6,253 nucleotides of DNA from Candidatus Omnitrophota bacterium (GTDB taxonomy: Bacteria > Omnitrophota > Gorgyraeia > Duberdicusellales > 4484-171), in contig JAGLSH010000044.1 in NCBI GenBank assembly GCA_023135855.1, positions 1-6,253 of the forward strand. The letters run 5' to 3'. Below are positions 1 through 5,871 of this stretch, piece after piece. Every line of letters begins with the position of its first letter. Positions within the stretch are counted from its first letter, which is position 1. Under the pieces are notes generated by a model. The model made no database searches. It worked only from the letters and a program-made list of their open reading frames with translations, and was not told where the DNA came from. Both the position numbers and the translations under genes were made by a program.

Positions 1-372
1 AGCGATCACCCAATAAAGATCTGGGGTGGAGCAGGTTCTTCTTTGTTGATTAATGCGAATTCTTCTAAGGGGGAGCAAGCTGTAAAATTCTTAAAATGGT
101 TCAGCGCAAAAAAACAACAAGAATTCTTAGCTAAAGAAACAAATAATTTACCAGCAATTAAAAATGCTGCTGGGGAATTACCACCAGTACTTAAAAGTTT
201 ACTCGGCAGCTTCAAGAATCTAACTCGTCCTGATGCTTGGCCTAGAAATGAAGACCTTCGAGTTATTGAAATTATACACAAAGGATTACAACAAATTGTT
301 ATGGAATTAAAACCCCCAGAACAGGTCGCTAGAGAGATACAGAAAAAAAAGGAAAAGGTATCAAACAAATGA
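1..372 (+). CDS. Sugar ABC transporter substrate-binding protein, family 1 (C-terminal part)
   Basis: The frame is open from base 1, so the gene starts upstream of the window; the TTG at 43 is not a credible start. The visible 123 residues end at TGA 370-372. They show the C-terminal lobe of extracellular solute-binding protein family 1 (MalE/UgpB-like): a GGAGSSLLINANS strand, then the helix EQAVKFLKWFSAKKQQEFL, then TNNLPAIKNA. These are typical of periplasmic oligosaccharide-binding proteins, in which this segment helps line the ligand cleft. By family knowledge it would capture a sugar outside the inner membrane and deliver it to the permeases encoded next. The stop overlaps the next start by 4 nt (ATGA at 369-372), indicating translational coupling. 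The tail is lysine-rich and contains an A8 run at 343-350. The ligand cannot be inferred because the N-terminal two thirds is missing. Confidence 0.88.
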   Translation, partial: SDHPIKIWGGAGSSLLINANSSKGEQAVKFLKWFSAKKQQEFLAKETNNLPAIKNAAGELPPVLKSLLGSFKNLTRPDAWPRNEDLRVIEIIHKGLQQIVMELKPPEQVAREIQKKKEKVSNK

Positions 373-1277
373 ATGCAACCCTAAAGGATAAAGCCACAAG
401 CTTTTCATTTGTTTTGCCGGCTTTAATCATTTTTGCACTTTTTTATATTTACCCCTTCTTCTATAGTTTCATCTTAAGCTTAACCAACTATAATATAATC
501 GGCGATTTAAACTTTAAAGAATCTTTCGTTGGTCTAACCAACTTTAAAGATATTGCTAGTGATAGTGACTGGTGGAAATCAATGTATAATGGCGCCTTTA
601 TTACATTTTGGGCCTTATCATTTCAAAATGTTTTAGCTCTTATGCTCGCCTTAGCTGTAACCCGAGTAGTAAAGATGAGTAAATTCTATCGAGTTGTATT
701 TTTTACCCTTCCAATTCTCTCTGAAATTGTTATCGGCCTGCTCTTGCGACGTCTTATGCTTTCTGAGCCTGTGGGGCGTGATGTTTTAAACCATATGGTT
801 AATAATCTCGGTCTTGGATTCTTAGCCCAAGACTGGATCAGCGGAGAAAAGGTGCGTTTAATTACTGCTTTGGTTCATTGCTGGAAAGGGTTTGGATGGG
901 CATTTGTAATTTTTTTAGCCGGCCTACAAGGAATACCTAATCAATTATATGAAGCAGCTAGGATTGATGGTGCAAACGCTTGGCAAAGTTTTCGTAAAAT
1001 AACTTTACCACTACTCATGCCAGTTATCACCTTAATTATGGTTCTTACAATTTTGGGAACTATGTCATCGTTTGCTATGATTCTAGCCTTAAACCAAGGT
1101 GCTGGAGGAGAGACTACAGTTCCAATAATGATGATTTATAACCACTTAGGAAGTGACTTAGCCGGATTAGCCTGCGCTGAGGGTTTAGTTTTAGGAATAA
1201 TTCTTATAACAATATCATTTACAATGTTTTTCATATCAAAAAAAGTAAGGAAAAAATATGGCGTTTTACCAGACTAA
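369..1277 (+). CDS. Sugar ABC transporter permease, MalF/UgpA type
   Basis: This 302-residue inner-membrane protein has about six hydrophobic segments, near residues 12-38, 75-98, 107-127, 163-187, 214-240 and 268-290. The cytoplasmic EAA loop that contacts the ATPase is clear: E195-A196-A197, then G201, I211 and L213-P214 within EAARIDGANAWQSFRKITLP. That loop and the N-terminal LPALIIFALFYIYPF segment place it in the binding-protein-dependent transport permease family, MalF/UgpA/LacF subgroup. At about 300 residues it has the usual length for this subgroup and lacks the large periplasmic P2 insertion of E. coli MalF. The ATG at 369 overlaps the previous stop, with an AAGG-type site at 355-358 ten bases upstream. 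Its 3' end overlaps the second permease by 20 nt. It should form a heterodimeric channel with that protein. The specific sugar is unknown. Confidence 0.95.
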   Translation: MNATLKDKATSFSFVLPALIIFALFYIYPFFYSFILSLTNYNIIGDLNFKESFVGLTNFKDIASDSDWWKSMYNGAFITFWALSFQNVLALMLALAVTRVVKMSKFYRVVFFTLPILSEIVIGLLLRRLMLSEPVGRDVLNHMVNNLGLGFLAQDWISGEKVRLITALVHCWKGFGWAFVIFLAGLQGIPNQLYEAARIDGANAWQSFRKITLPLLMPVITLIMVLTILGTMSSFAMILALNQGAGGETTVPIMMIYNHLGSDLAGLACAEGLVLGIILITISFTMFFISKKVRKKYGVLPD

Positions 1278-2097
1278 AAAAATAGTTACCTTAATAGTTC
1301 TGCACACCTTTTTATTAAGTATAGCTTTAAGCTGTATATTCCCATTCTTTTGGATGGTAAATACATCATTTAAAAGTAATGCTGAGTTCAATAGTGACTA
1401 TGGCCTAAAGCCAGCCTCTAGCCTTCTTCTAGACAATTATAATCAAGTTATTATTAAGAGTGGATTTTGGCGCTATTTTCTAAATAGTGTTATCTATACC
1501 TTTACCACAGTCATTTTAATCGTACTTATCTCCTCTTTAGCGGCTTATTCTTTCTCGCGACTGCACTTTCCCGGAAAAAATGTTATATTTTATATGTTTT
1601 TAGCTGCAATGATGATACCTCTTCCGGCTGGTTTTGTTCCAGTTTATGTCTTATTGCAGCAATTAGGACTCTTAAACCGAACTGGTTATGTCTTAGCTAT
1701 GAGTAATATGGGCCTATCAATAAGCATCTACCTATTAAAAACTTTTTTTGACCAGCTACCTAGAGATTTAGAAGACAGTGCTAAAATTGATGGCTGCAAT
1801 AAATTAGAAACCTGGTGGCATATTGGAATGCCTCTAGTTACCCCGGCCTTAGGTGTAGTTATAATTTTTAACGCTTTAAATGTCTGGAATGAGTTTGTTT
1901 TAGCGTCGCTTATATTTGCAGAGAAAAAGTATATGCCATTACAAGCTGCTCTCTTGCAATTCTCTGGTGAACAAGTAACTGAGCATACTCTAGTCATGGC
2001 AGCTTTAACTGTTACAGCTTTGCCAATAATTATACTTTATATCTTTATGCAAAAACAATTTGTTAAAGGAATAACCGCAGGAGCAATAATCAAATGA
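1258..2097 (+). CDS. Sugar ABC transporter permease, MalG/UgpE type
   Basis: This 279-residue inner-membrane protein is the second half of the channel. Hydrophobic segments lie near residues 9-34, 73-98, 107-130, 141-161, 190-215 and 247-268. The EAA loop is present in a relaxed form: D173-S174-A175 replaces EAA, followed by G179, and M191-P192 replaces LP. The C-terminus FVKGITAGAIIK matches the conserved FVKGLTAGAVK-type tail of MalG/UgpE permeases. The ATG at 1258 lies inside the upstream permease gene and has AAGG at 1247-1250 seven bases before it. The stop TGA 2095-2097 overlaps the next ATG (ATGA 2094-2097), so the exported glycosidase is translationally coupled to the transporter. No MalK/UgpC-type ATPase lies nearby in the window; family members often share an ATPase encoded elsewhere, which I infer here. 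Confidence 0.95.
   Translation: MAFYQTKKIVTLIVLHTFLLSIALSCIFPFFWMVNTSFKSNAEFNSDYGLKPASSLLLDNYNQVIIKSGFWRYFLNSVIYTFTTVILIVLISSLAAYSFSRLHFPGKNVIFYMFLAAMMIPLPAGFVPVYVLLQQLGLLNRTGYVLAMSNMGLSISIYLLKTFFDQLPRDLEDSAKIDGCNKLETWWHIGMPLVTPALGVVIIFNALNVWNEFVLASLIFAEKKYMPLQAALLQFSGEQVTEHTLVMAALTVTALPIIILYIFMQKQFVKGITAGAIIK
2079..2083 (+). promoter_or_regulatory. Ribosome binding site deciding the start at 2094
   Basis: AGGAG lies inside the end of the MalG-type permease gene, ten bases before ATG 2094. A second in-frame ATG at 2112 would give a tidier signal peptide (MKKAVLVLFLV), but it has only a weak purine run before it. The AGGAG site and the ATGA overlap favour 2094, which adds six residues (MKKESK). 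Confidence 0.5.
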
Positions 2098-4385
2098 AAA
2101 AAGAAAGTAAAATGAAAAAAGCAGTATTGGTTCTCTTCTTAGTATCTCTAACCTGTTCTTTAGGATCTATGGTTTGTTATTCACAAGATTCTTCTGGTTA
2201 TGTAAATGAAGCCTGGGCTCGCTTAGGAAAACGGGAATTTAGTGAAGTTCACATCCTTGTTGATGACTGTATCAAAGAATACTCTTCCCTAGCCCAAGAT
2301 CAAGCCAAGGCTTTAGGAAGCTTCCCAACTAAAGGCGAAGAAGAAAATTACAAAATTATGAATGATATTGCTACTTGTTATTTCATCAAAGGTGAAGCCT
2401 TGATGCGTGAGGGAAAAACTGAAGAAGCAAAAACTGTTTTTGCTGATGTGATCAAGAAATATCCTTATTCTCAAAGCTTTGATCCTCGAGGCTGGTATTG
2501 GTCAATAAAAGAAAAATCTGAAATCACTTTAAAAAAACTTGAGACTGGCCGGGTAGAAGAAGAGGAAGAAGGGAAAGTCGTAATAAGCGAGATTAAACTC
2601 TATGACTATGGAGAAGAATTTCCGGTTAACTATGCGCGTTATGGGAAGTTTGAGGATATCGGCGAAGAAAATTATAAATATGTTATTCTAAATCCTATTG
2701 GACTAGCTAAGGCAACCGGGGAAGGAATTTATCCTAATTCTACATCAGTTAAATTTGATCCAGAATTCGCTAAAGTTAAAAAAACATTATTTAAAATTGA
2801 TCATTGGAAAATTGCAAATAGCCGCGATTTAAGTACAGCCTTTTACAAATGGCACGTAACTCCGGAATCAGAAGCAATGAAGCAATTCATTCGAGCTGAA
2901 TTATTAGAACGAAGCGGATTAATTGAACATGCCATTAAAGGCTACTATTCAATTTTAATCCACTTTCCGCGCAGCTATGGATGGACTTATTGGCATACTC
3001 CTTGGTATGTAGGCAAAGCGTCATTGTATAGACTAAAATATCTCTTGCGTAATAATCCTGAATTAGACCTTATTCTTGAAGGCGGAGAAATTAAAATAAT
3101 TAATGGCTACGACAATGATATTCGTAATGATATCTTCCTGGTAGACCCGGGGAAATTAAGATCTCTTACTTTCTGGGAAAAGAAATTTGCCTTTAGCAAA
3201 TGTGGTGAAAAAAGGAAAAACTTAGAAAAAATCGTTGAGACTAAAGGCGAAAAGGTAAAATTAGTGAAATATAAGAGTGGGGATTGGCAACTATTGGTAG
3301 ATGGCAAGCCTTTCATGCTCAAGGGTATGACTTACGGTCCGACCCGAGTAGGTGAATCTCCGGATGACGGAAGCATGCAAAATTGGACCACTCAAGACCT
3401 AAATAAGAACTCTTTGATAGACTCACCCTATGAAAGTTGGGTAGATAAAAACCGAAATAATCAACAGGATGAAGGAGAAATGGCTGTCGGTGATTTCCAA
3501 CTAATGAAAGAAATGGGCGTAAACTGCCTACGGCTCTATTATCAGCCTTTTGAATTAAATAAAAAAACCCTTGGACAAATGTACCAAAAATATGGTATAT
3601 ATATATTAATGGGTGATTTCCTCGGAAAATACGCCCTAGGAAGCAATGCTGATTGGAAGGAAGGCACTGATTACGACAACCCTGAACATCAGAAGAACAT
3701 GCTTGAAAGTGTAGAAAAAATGGTTCAGGAGTTTAAAGATGAGCCATATGTTCTTATTTGGCTACTGGGTAATGAAAATGTTTATGGATTAGGATGTAAC
3801 GCTGACAAGAAACCGGAAAGTTTCTTTAAGTTTGCCAACAAAGCAGCTCAGCTAATTAAATCTCTAGATCCTCAAAAAAGACCAGTCGCTATTGCTTCCG
3901 GAGATGTGCTACATCTGGATGTGTTTGCTAAGAACTGTCCAGATATAGATATTTTTGGAGCTAATTGTTATCGCGGAAAATATGGCTTTTTAGATTTTTG
4001 GGACGAAGTAAAACGAGTAGCTGATAAACCAGCAATGATTACTGAGTATGGTACTTCTTCCTATTCTAAAGGGTATTCGCAAAAAGAATCTGAAAGCTAC
4101 CAAGCCCAATACCACAAAGATTGTTGGACCAACATTCTTTGTAATGCTTCAGGCTTTGGCGCTGGTAATGCTTTAGGAAGTTTTGTTTTTGAGTGGGTAG
4201 ATGAATGGTGGAAATCTTATGAACCTACTTATCATGACAAGAAAGGAGTAGCATCTGGTCCATTCTTAGATGGATATTATCATGAAGAATGGTTTGGTAT
4301 ATGCGGTCAGGGCGATGGCATGAGTTCTCCTTATTTAAGAGACCTTAAGCCGGCATACTTTGCTTATAAGGAACTTTGGAATTAG
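2094..4385 (+). CDS. Exported TPR plus clan GH-A (GH2-like) glycoside hydrolase fusion
   Basis: This is a 763-residue secreted enzyme. Residues 1-30 form a Sec signal peptide with probable cleavage after C28-Y29-S30; no lipobox fits. Residues about 37-150 are helical, with one good TPR-like repeat at 92-124 (GEALMREGKTEEAKTVFADV). An acidic EEEEE linker follows at 155-159. Residues 163-390 mix beta segments with another TPR-like helical pair at 259-292 and match no family I can name. Residues 396-763 form a TIM barrel: LVDGKPFMLKGMTYGPT (401-417), LMKEMGVNCLRLY (470-482), acid/base motif GNEN with E561, putative nucleophile ITEYG with E651 (90 residues apart), then FVFEWVDEWW (697-706) and HEEWFGI (730-736). 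This resembles the GH2 catalytic barrel without the usual N-terminal beta-sandwich domains; a GH72-like glucanosyltransferase barrel is an alternative. Two calcium-type loops lie at 435-443 and 451-462. Linkage to the ABC permeases suggests glycan cleavage or transglycosylation outside the inner membrane, with uptake of products. The substrate is unknown. Confidence 0.85.
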   Translation: MKKESKMKKAVLVLFLVSLTCSLGSMVCYSQDSSGYVNEAWARLGKREFSEVHILVDDCIKEYSSLAQDQAKALGSFPTKGEEENYKIMNDIATCYFIKGEALMREGKTEEAKTVFADVIKKYPYSQSFDPRGWYWSIKEKSEITLKKLETGRVEEEEEGKVVISEIKLYDYGEEFPVNYARYGKFEDIGEENYKYVILNPIGLAKATGEGIYPNSTSVKFDPEFAKVKKTLFKIDHWKIANSRDLSTAFYKWHVTPESEAMKQFIRAELLERSGLIEHAIKGYYSILIHFPRSYGWTYWHTPWYVGKASLYRLKYLLRNNPELDLILEGGEIKIINGYDNDIRNDIFLVDPGKLRSLTFWEKKFAFSKCGEKRKNLEKIVETKGEKVKLVKYKSGDWQLLVDGKPFMLKGMTYGPTRVGESPDDGSMQNWTTQDLNKNSLIDSPYESWVDKNRNNQQDEGEMAVGDFQLMKEMGVNCLRLYYQPFELNKKTLGQMYQKYGIYILMGDFLGKYALGSNADWKEGTDYDNPEHQKNMLESVEKMVQEFKDEPYVLIWLLGNENVYGLGCNADKKPESFFKFANKAAQLIKSLDPQKRPVAIASGDVLHLDVFAKNCPDIDIFGANCYRGKYGFLDFWDEVKRVADKPAMITEYGTSSYSKGYSQKESESYQAQYHKDCWTNILCNASGFGAGNALGSFVFEWVDEWWKSYEPTYHDKKGVASGPFLDGYYHEEWFGICGQGDGMSSPYLRDLKPAYFAYKELWN
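3396..3479 (+). other. Paired EF-hand-like calcium loops inserted in the glycosidase barrel
   Basis: Residues 435-462 of the glycosidase contain two DxNxNxxxD loops sixteen residues apart: DLNKNSLID (435-443) with E447, and DKNRNNQQDEGE (451-462) with E462. The pattern D-x-N-x-N-x3-D-x3-E, an aromatic residue (W449), then a second loop ending in GE is recurrent in secreted bacterial proteins and is taken to bind calcium. Compared with the paralogue starting at 5872, the distance from the K-G of the first barrel motif to LMKE is 29 residues longer here. That is almost exactly the length of this segment, so it looks like a discrete insertion. Calcium binding itself is inferred. Confidence 0.6.
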
Positions 4386-4401
4386 AATTATTATTAACTG
4401 T

Positions 4402-4536
4402 ATCCCTCGTCGCAAGGATACTGGATAAATTTCCCCCGTGAAATTTTTCACTGAAAAATTTCCGGGACTTAGTCCTTGGAATTTTACATTGTAAAATTCC
4501 TAAGGGTTCGATATTTACCCAGTGCGACTTCGGGAT
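4402..4536. other. Long-range inverted arms enclosing module A
   Basis: CTGGATAAAT (4421-4430) pairs with ATTTACCCAG (4513-4522) at nine of ten positions. TCGCA (4410-4414) pairs with TGCGA (4523-4527), and ATCCC (4402-4406) pairs with GGGAT (4532-4536). The order is collinear, with a 6-nt bulge (4415-4420) on the left arm and a small internal loop. Together they would form a basal stem of about 19 pairs from which the two hairpins of module A project. The left arm can alternatively fold on itself through TATCC (4401-4405) and GGATA (4416-4420). Confidence 0.6.
4435..4505. repeat. Palindromic module A (two hairpins around GGGACTTAGTCC)
   Basis: Hairpin 1 has perfect 11-nt arms, GAAATTTTTCA (4440-4450) and TGAAAAATTTC (4452-4462). 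It is extended by CCCG (4435-4438) with CGGG (4463-4466) across a single bulged T at 4439. The centre GGGACTTAGTCC follows at 4464-4475. Hairpin 2 has perfect 11-nt arms, GGAATTTTACA (4478-4488) and TGTAAAATTCC (4490-4500). It is extended by CCTT (4474-4477) with AAGG (4502-4505) across a bulged T at 4501. The module is roughly mirror-symmetric about the TTA of the centre. Pairing GGAC with GTCC in the centre competes with both outer clamps, so alternative folds are possible. Confidence 0.8.
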
Positions 4537-4537
4537 C

Positions 4538-4598
4538 CCCTAGAAATTTCGAAAAAATTTCAGGGACTTAGTCCCGGGAAATCTTCGATTTCCTCGGG
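4538..4598. repeat. Palindromic module B (second, diverged copy)
   Basis: Its layout matches module A. Hairpin 3 pairs GAAATTT (4543-4549) with AAATTTC (4555-4561), with CCC (4538-4540) opposite GGG (4563-4565) outside a small internal loop. The centre GGGACTTAGTCCC (4563-4575) is itself a 5-bp stem with a TTA loop. Hairpin 4 pairs GGAAATC (4577-4583) with GATTTCC (4587-4593), clamped by CCCG (4573-4576) and CGGG (4595-4598) with one bulged T at 4594. The 12-nt centre is identical to module A, 99 bases downstream, and AAAAATTTC precedes it in both copies. Hairpin arm sequences differ but pairing is kept. Confidence 0.75.
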
Positions 4599-4611
4599 GT
4601 AATTCGGCTAA

Positions 4612-4633
4612 GCATTTTTTAGAAAAAAAATGC
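4612..4633 (+). promoter_or_regulatory. A/U-rich hairpin just before the ribosome binding site
   Basis: GCATTTTTT (4612-4620) is perfectly complementary to AAAAAATGC (4625-4633), with a 4-nt loop AGAA. It ends ten bases before the AAGGAGG of the next gene. Possible roles are keeping that site open, acting as a processing boundary, or stabilising a downstream transcript. It is not a classical terminator because no T run follows the stem. Confidence 0.5.
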
Positions 4634-4643
4634 AAGTCTCATT

Positions 4644-4650
4644 AAGGAGG
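4644..4650 (+). promoter_or_regulatory. Strong Shine-Dalgarno site
   Basis: AAGGAGG lies five bases before ATG 4656. It is the best match to the anti-SD sequence in this window and much stronger than the sites of the other genes. This suggests that the tandem-domain protein is made at a higher level than the enzymes around it. Confidence 0.8.
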
Positions 4651-4655
4651 GTCAA

Positions 4656-5834
4656 ATGCGTAAGGTACTTTTAGCTATACTTTGTGGAGCATTTATTTGC
4701 TCAATAACTTTAACTGGATTTTGTCAGGAACAGAAAAAAGACTTTTATGTCTATACTGATAAAAATTCTCCACTTAATCACTTTATTCCTAGTGGTTGGA
4801 TGGGAGATCATAATGACATAAGATTTAATGATCAAGCAACTGATGAATCTGCTTCTGGAGCAACTTCAATTAAGCTAATTTATACTGCTAAAGCTTCTCA
4901 AGGAAACAAATGGGCTGGTATTTACTGGCAATCTGCGCAAAACAACTGGGGTAACAGAGAAAGCGGTTATGATTTAAGCGATTACAATAAATTAGCTTTT
5001 CAAGCTAAAGGAGCTGTAGGTGGTGAAGTTATAACAGAAATTAGTATTGGTGGTATAACCACTAACCCTATTACCGGAGAGACAGTAACCTTCCCTGATA
5101 GTTCGGAAGCTAAATCCGGTCCAATAAGATTAACTAATAAGTGGCAAGAATATTCAATTAACTTGGCAGGAAAAGATTTATCTTACATTAATGGTGGTTT
5201 GGCGATAATTTTCAATGCTAACCAAGCTGAAGAAGAGCAAACAATTTACATTGATGATATTCGCTACACCAAGGAAAAAAACTTACAAAAAGAAAAAACA
5301 AGTGTAAATTTACCATTTTATATTTACGCTGACAGTGGATCTTTAGATAATCACTACGTTGATAGTGGTTGGATGCCATCAACTGCTGGAAAAGATCTAA
5401 AGATAGATAACAATTGGAAGAACTACCCCTTTAGTGGTGACACTTGCATCAGAGTAGGCTATGAAAATAAATCAGGAACCCGATGGGTAGGAGTTTTCTG
5501 GCAAAATCCAGCGAATAACTGGGGAACTATACCTAACGCTGGCTTTGATTTGCAAGGAGCAAGTAAGCTTACCTTTTGGGCCAGAGGAGATAAAGGTGGG
5601 GAATTAGTAACTGAATTTAAAATGGGTGGACTTGCTAGTGGAGAATTTTTTGACTCTGATAGTGCAAGTCTTAGCCAAGTTCAATTGACTAAAGAATGGA
5701 AACAATATGAAATTGATCTAAGAGGTAAGGATCTTTCATATATAATTGGTGGTTTTTGCTGGTCTACAAGTATTGATGTAAATGATCCTGAAGGTATTGT
5801 ATTTTACCTAGACGAGATCAAATACGAAAAATAA
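4656..5834 (+). CDS. Exported protein with two tandem carbohydrate-binding-like domains
   Basis: This is a 392-residue secreted protein. Residues 1-23 form a Sec signal peptide (MRKVLLAILCGAFICSITLT, probable cleavage after G-F-C23; no lipobox). The rest is two copies of one domain, residues 30-204 and 221-390, joined by a lysine-rich linker (205-220). Shared motifs in order are FY(V/I)Y(T/A)D, NH(F/Y)-x2-SGWM, W(A/V)G(I/V)(Y/F)WQ, NNWG, G(Y/F)DL, KL-F-A(K/R)G, GGE(V/L)-TE, L-T(N/K)-W(Q/K)-Y, GKDLSYI and YLDEI or YIDDI. The alternating beta pattern with conserved tryptophans and a closing (Y/I)(L/I)D-(D/E)-I strand is that of a beta-sandwich carbohydrate-binding module (CBM11/CIA30-like superfamily); I cannot assign a CAZy family. 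No catalytic domain is present, so it probably acts as a glycan-binding or surface-attached partner of the flanking glycosidases. The start is fixed by the AAGGAGG site. Confidence 0.85.
   Translation: MRKVLLAILCGAFICSITLTGFCQEQKKDFYVYTDKNSPLNHFIPSGWMGDHNDIRFNDQATDESASGATSIKLIYTAKASQGNKWAGIYWQSAQNNWGNRESGYDLSDYNKLAFQAKGAVGGEVITEISIGGITTNPITGETVTFPDSSEAKSGPIRLTNKWQEYSINLAGKDLSYINGGLAIIFNANQAEEEQTIYIDDIRYTKEKNLQKEKTSVNLPFYIYADSGSLDNHYVDSGWMPSTAGKDLKIDNNWKNYPFSGDTCIRVGYENKSGTRWVGVFWQNPANNWGTIPNAGFDLQGASKLTFWARGDKGGELVTEFKMGGLASGEFFDSDSASLSQVQLTKEWKQYEIDLRGKDLSYIIGGFCWSTSIDVNDPEGIVFYLDEIKYEK
4743..5267 (+). repeat. Binding-like domain, copy 1 (protein-level repeat)
   Basis: This encodes residues 30-204. 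It contains SGWMGD (46-51), WAGIYWQ (86-92), NNWG (96-99), GKDLSYI (172-178) and the closing YIDDIRY (198-204). The insert TTNPITGETVTF (135-146) after the GGI strand is absent from copy 2, so this copy is slightly longer. Confidence 0.8.
5316..5825 (+). repeat. Binding-like domain, copy 2 (protein-level repeat)
   Basis: This encodes residues 221-390. It contains SGWM (237-240), WVGVFWQ (277-283), NNWG (287-290), FWARGDKGGELVTEFKMGG (307-325), GKDLSYI (357-363) and the closing YLDEIKY (384-390). It has a cysteine at 264 and the FCW motif at 367-369 where copy 1 has LAI. The copies align over their whole length but have clearly diverged at DNA level, so the duplication is old. Confidence 0.8.
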
Positions 5835-5852
5835 GGCTTTAATCAAACCTTA
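5832..5852 (+). other. Small hairpin overlapping the stop codon
   Basis: TAAGG (5832-5836) pairs with CCTTA (5848-5852), and TTT (5838-5840) pairs with AAA (5845-5847), with a bulged C and loop AATC. It overlaps the TAA of the tandem-domain gene. Only an A-rich stretch follows, so it is not a T-tract terminator. Eight pairs in AT-rich DNA can arise by chance. Confidence 0.3.
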
Positions 5853-5871
5853 AAAGTAGTTTGTGATAATT

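Larger units (their letters stand above)
4386..4655. other. Structured 270-nt intergenic region between glycosidase and binding-domain protein
   Basis: This non-coding gap has no open frame that I would defend. It contains, in order: a small TATCC/GGATA hairpin (4401-4420), two related double-hairpin modules (4435-4505 and 4538-4598), long-range inverted arms enclosing the first module (4402-4430 with 4513-4536), an 8-bp palindrome GGGATCCC (4532-4539), an A/U-rich hairpin (4612-4633) and a strong Shine-Dalgarno site. The local composition alternates AT-only hairpin cores with GC clamps, unlike the surrounding genes. I see no convincing promoter and no hairpin followed by a T tract. Confidence 0.8.

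Noticed and set aside
343..350. A8 run as a programmed frameshift site
   Set aside because: The frame stays open to a stop that overlaps the next start normally, so no shift is needed; such runs are expected in AT-rich lysine codons.
6..368. Antisense open frame across the binding-protein gene
   Set aside because: The sense strand encodes a clear family-1 binding-protein C-terminus; the cysteine- and phenylalanine-rich antisense product is a shadow. The same applies to antisense frames at 1728-1997 and 3107-3322.
2094..2190. Lipoprotein signal on the TPR-fused enzyme
   Set aside because: C21 and C28 are preceded by SLT and SMV, which do not fit the L-[ASTVI]-[GAS]-C lipobox. C23 of the tandem-domain protein, preceded by TGF, fails likewise.
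4440..4505. Rho-independent terminator after the TPR-fused glycosidase
   Set aside because: The stems are strong, but no run of T follows any of them; T runs lie only inside the arms.
4489..4516. Promoter with TTGTAA and ATATTT
   Set aside because: Both boxes match the consensus poorly, and the bases belong to hairpin 2 and the inverted arm; not supported.
4435..4598. CRISPR-like repeat array
   Set aside because: There are only two diverged modules, with no uniform repeats or spacers of regular length; the signal is palindrome pairs.
5862..5870. Extended -10 promoter (TGTGATAAT) before the last gene
   Set aside because: It lies directly against the ATG, so transcription would start inside the gene, and no -35 match is present.
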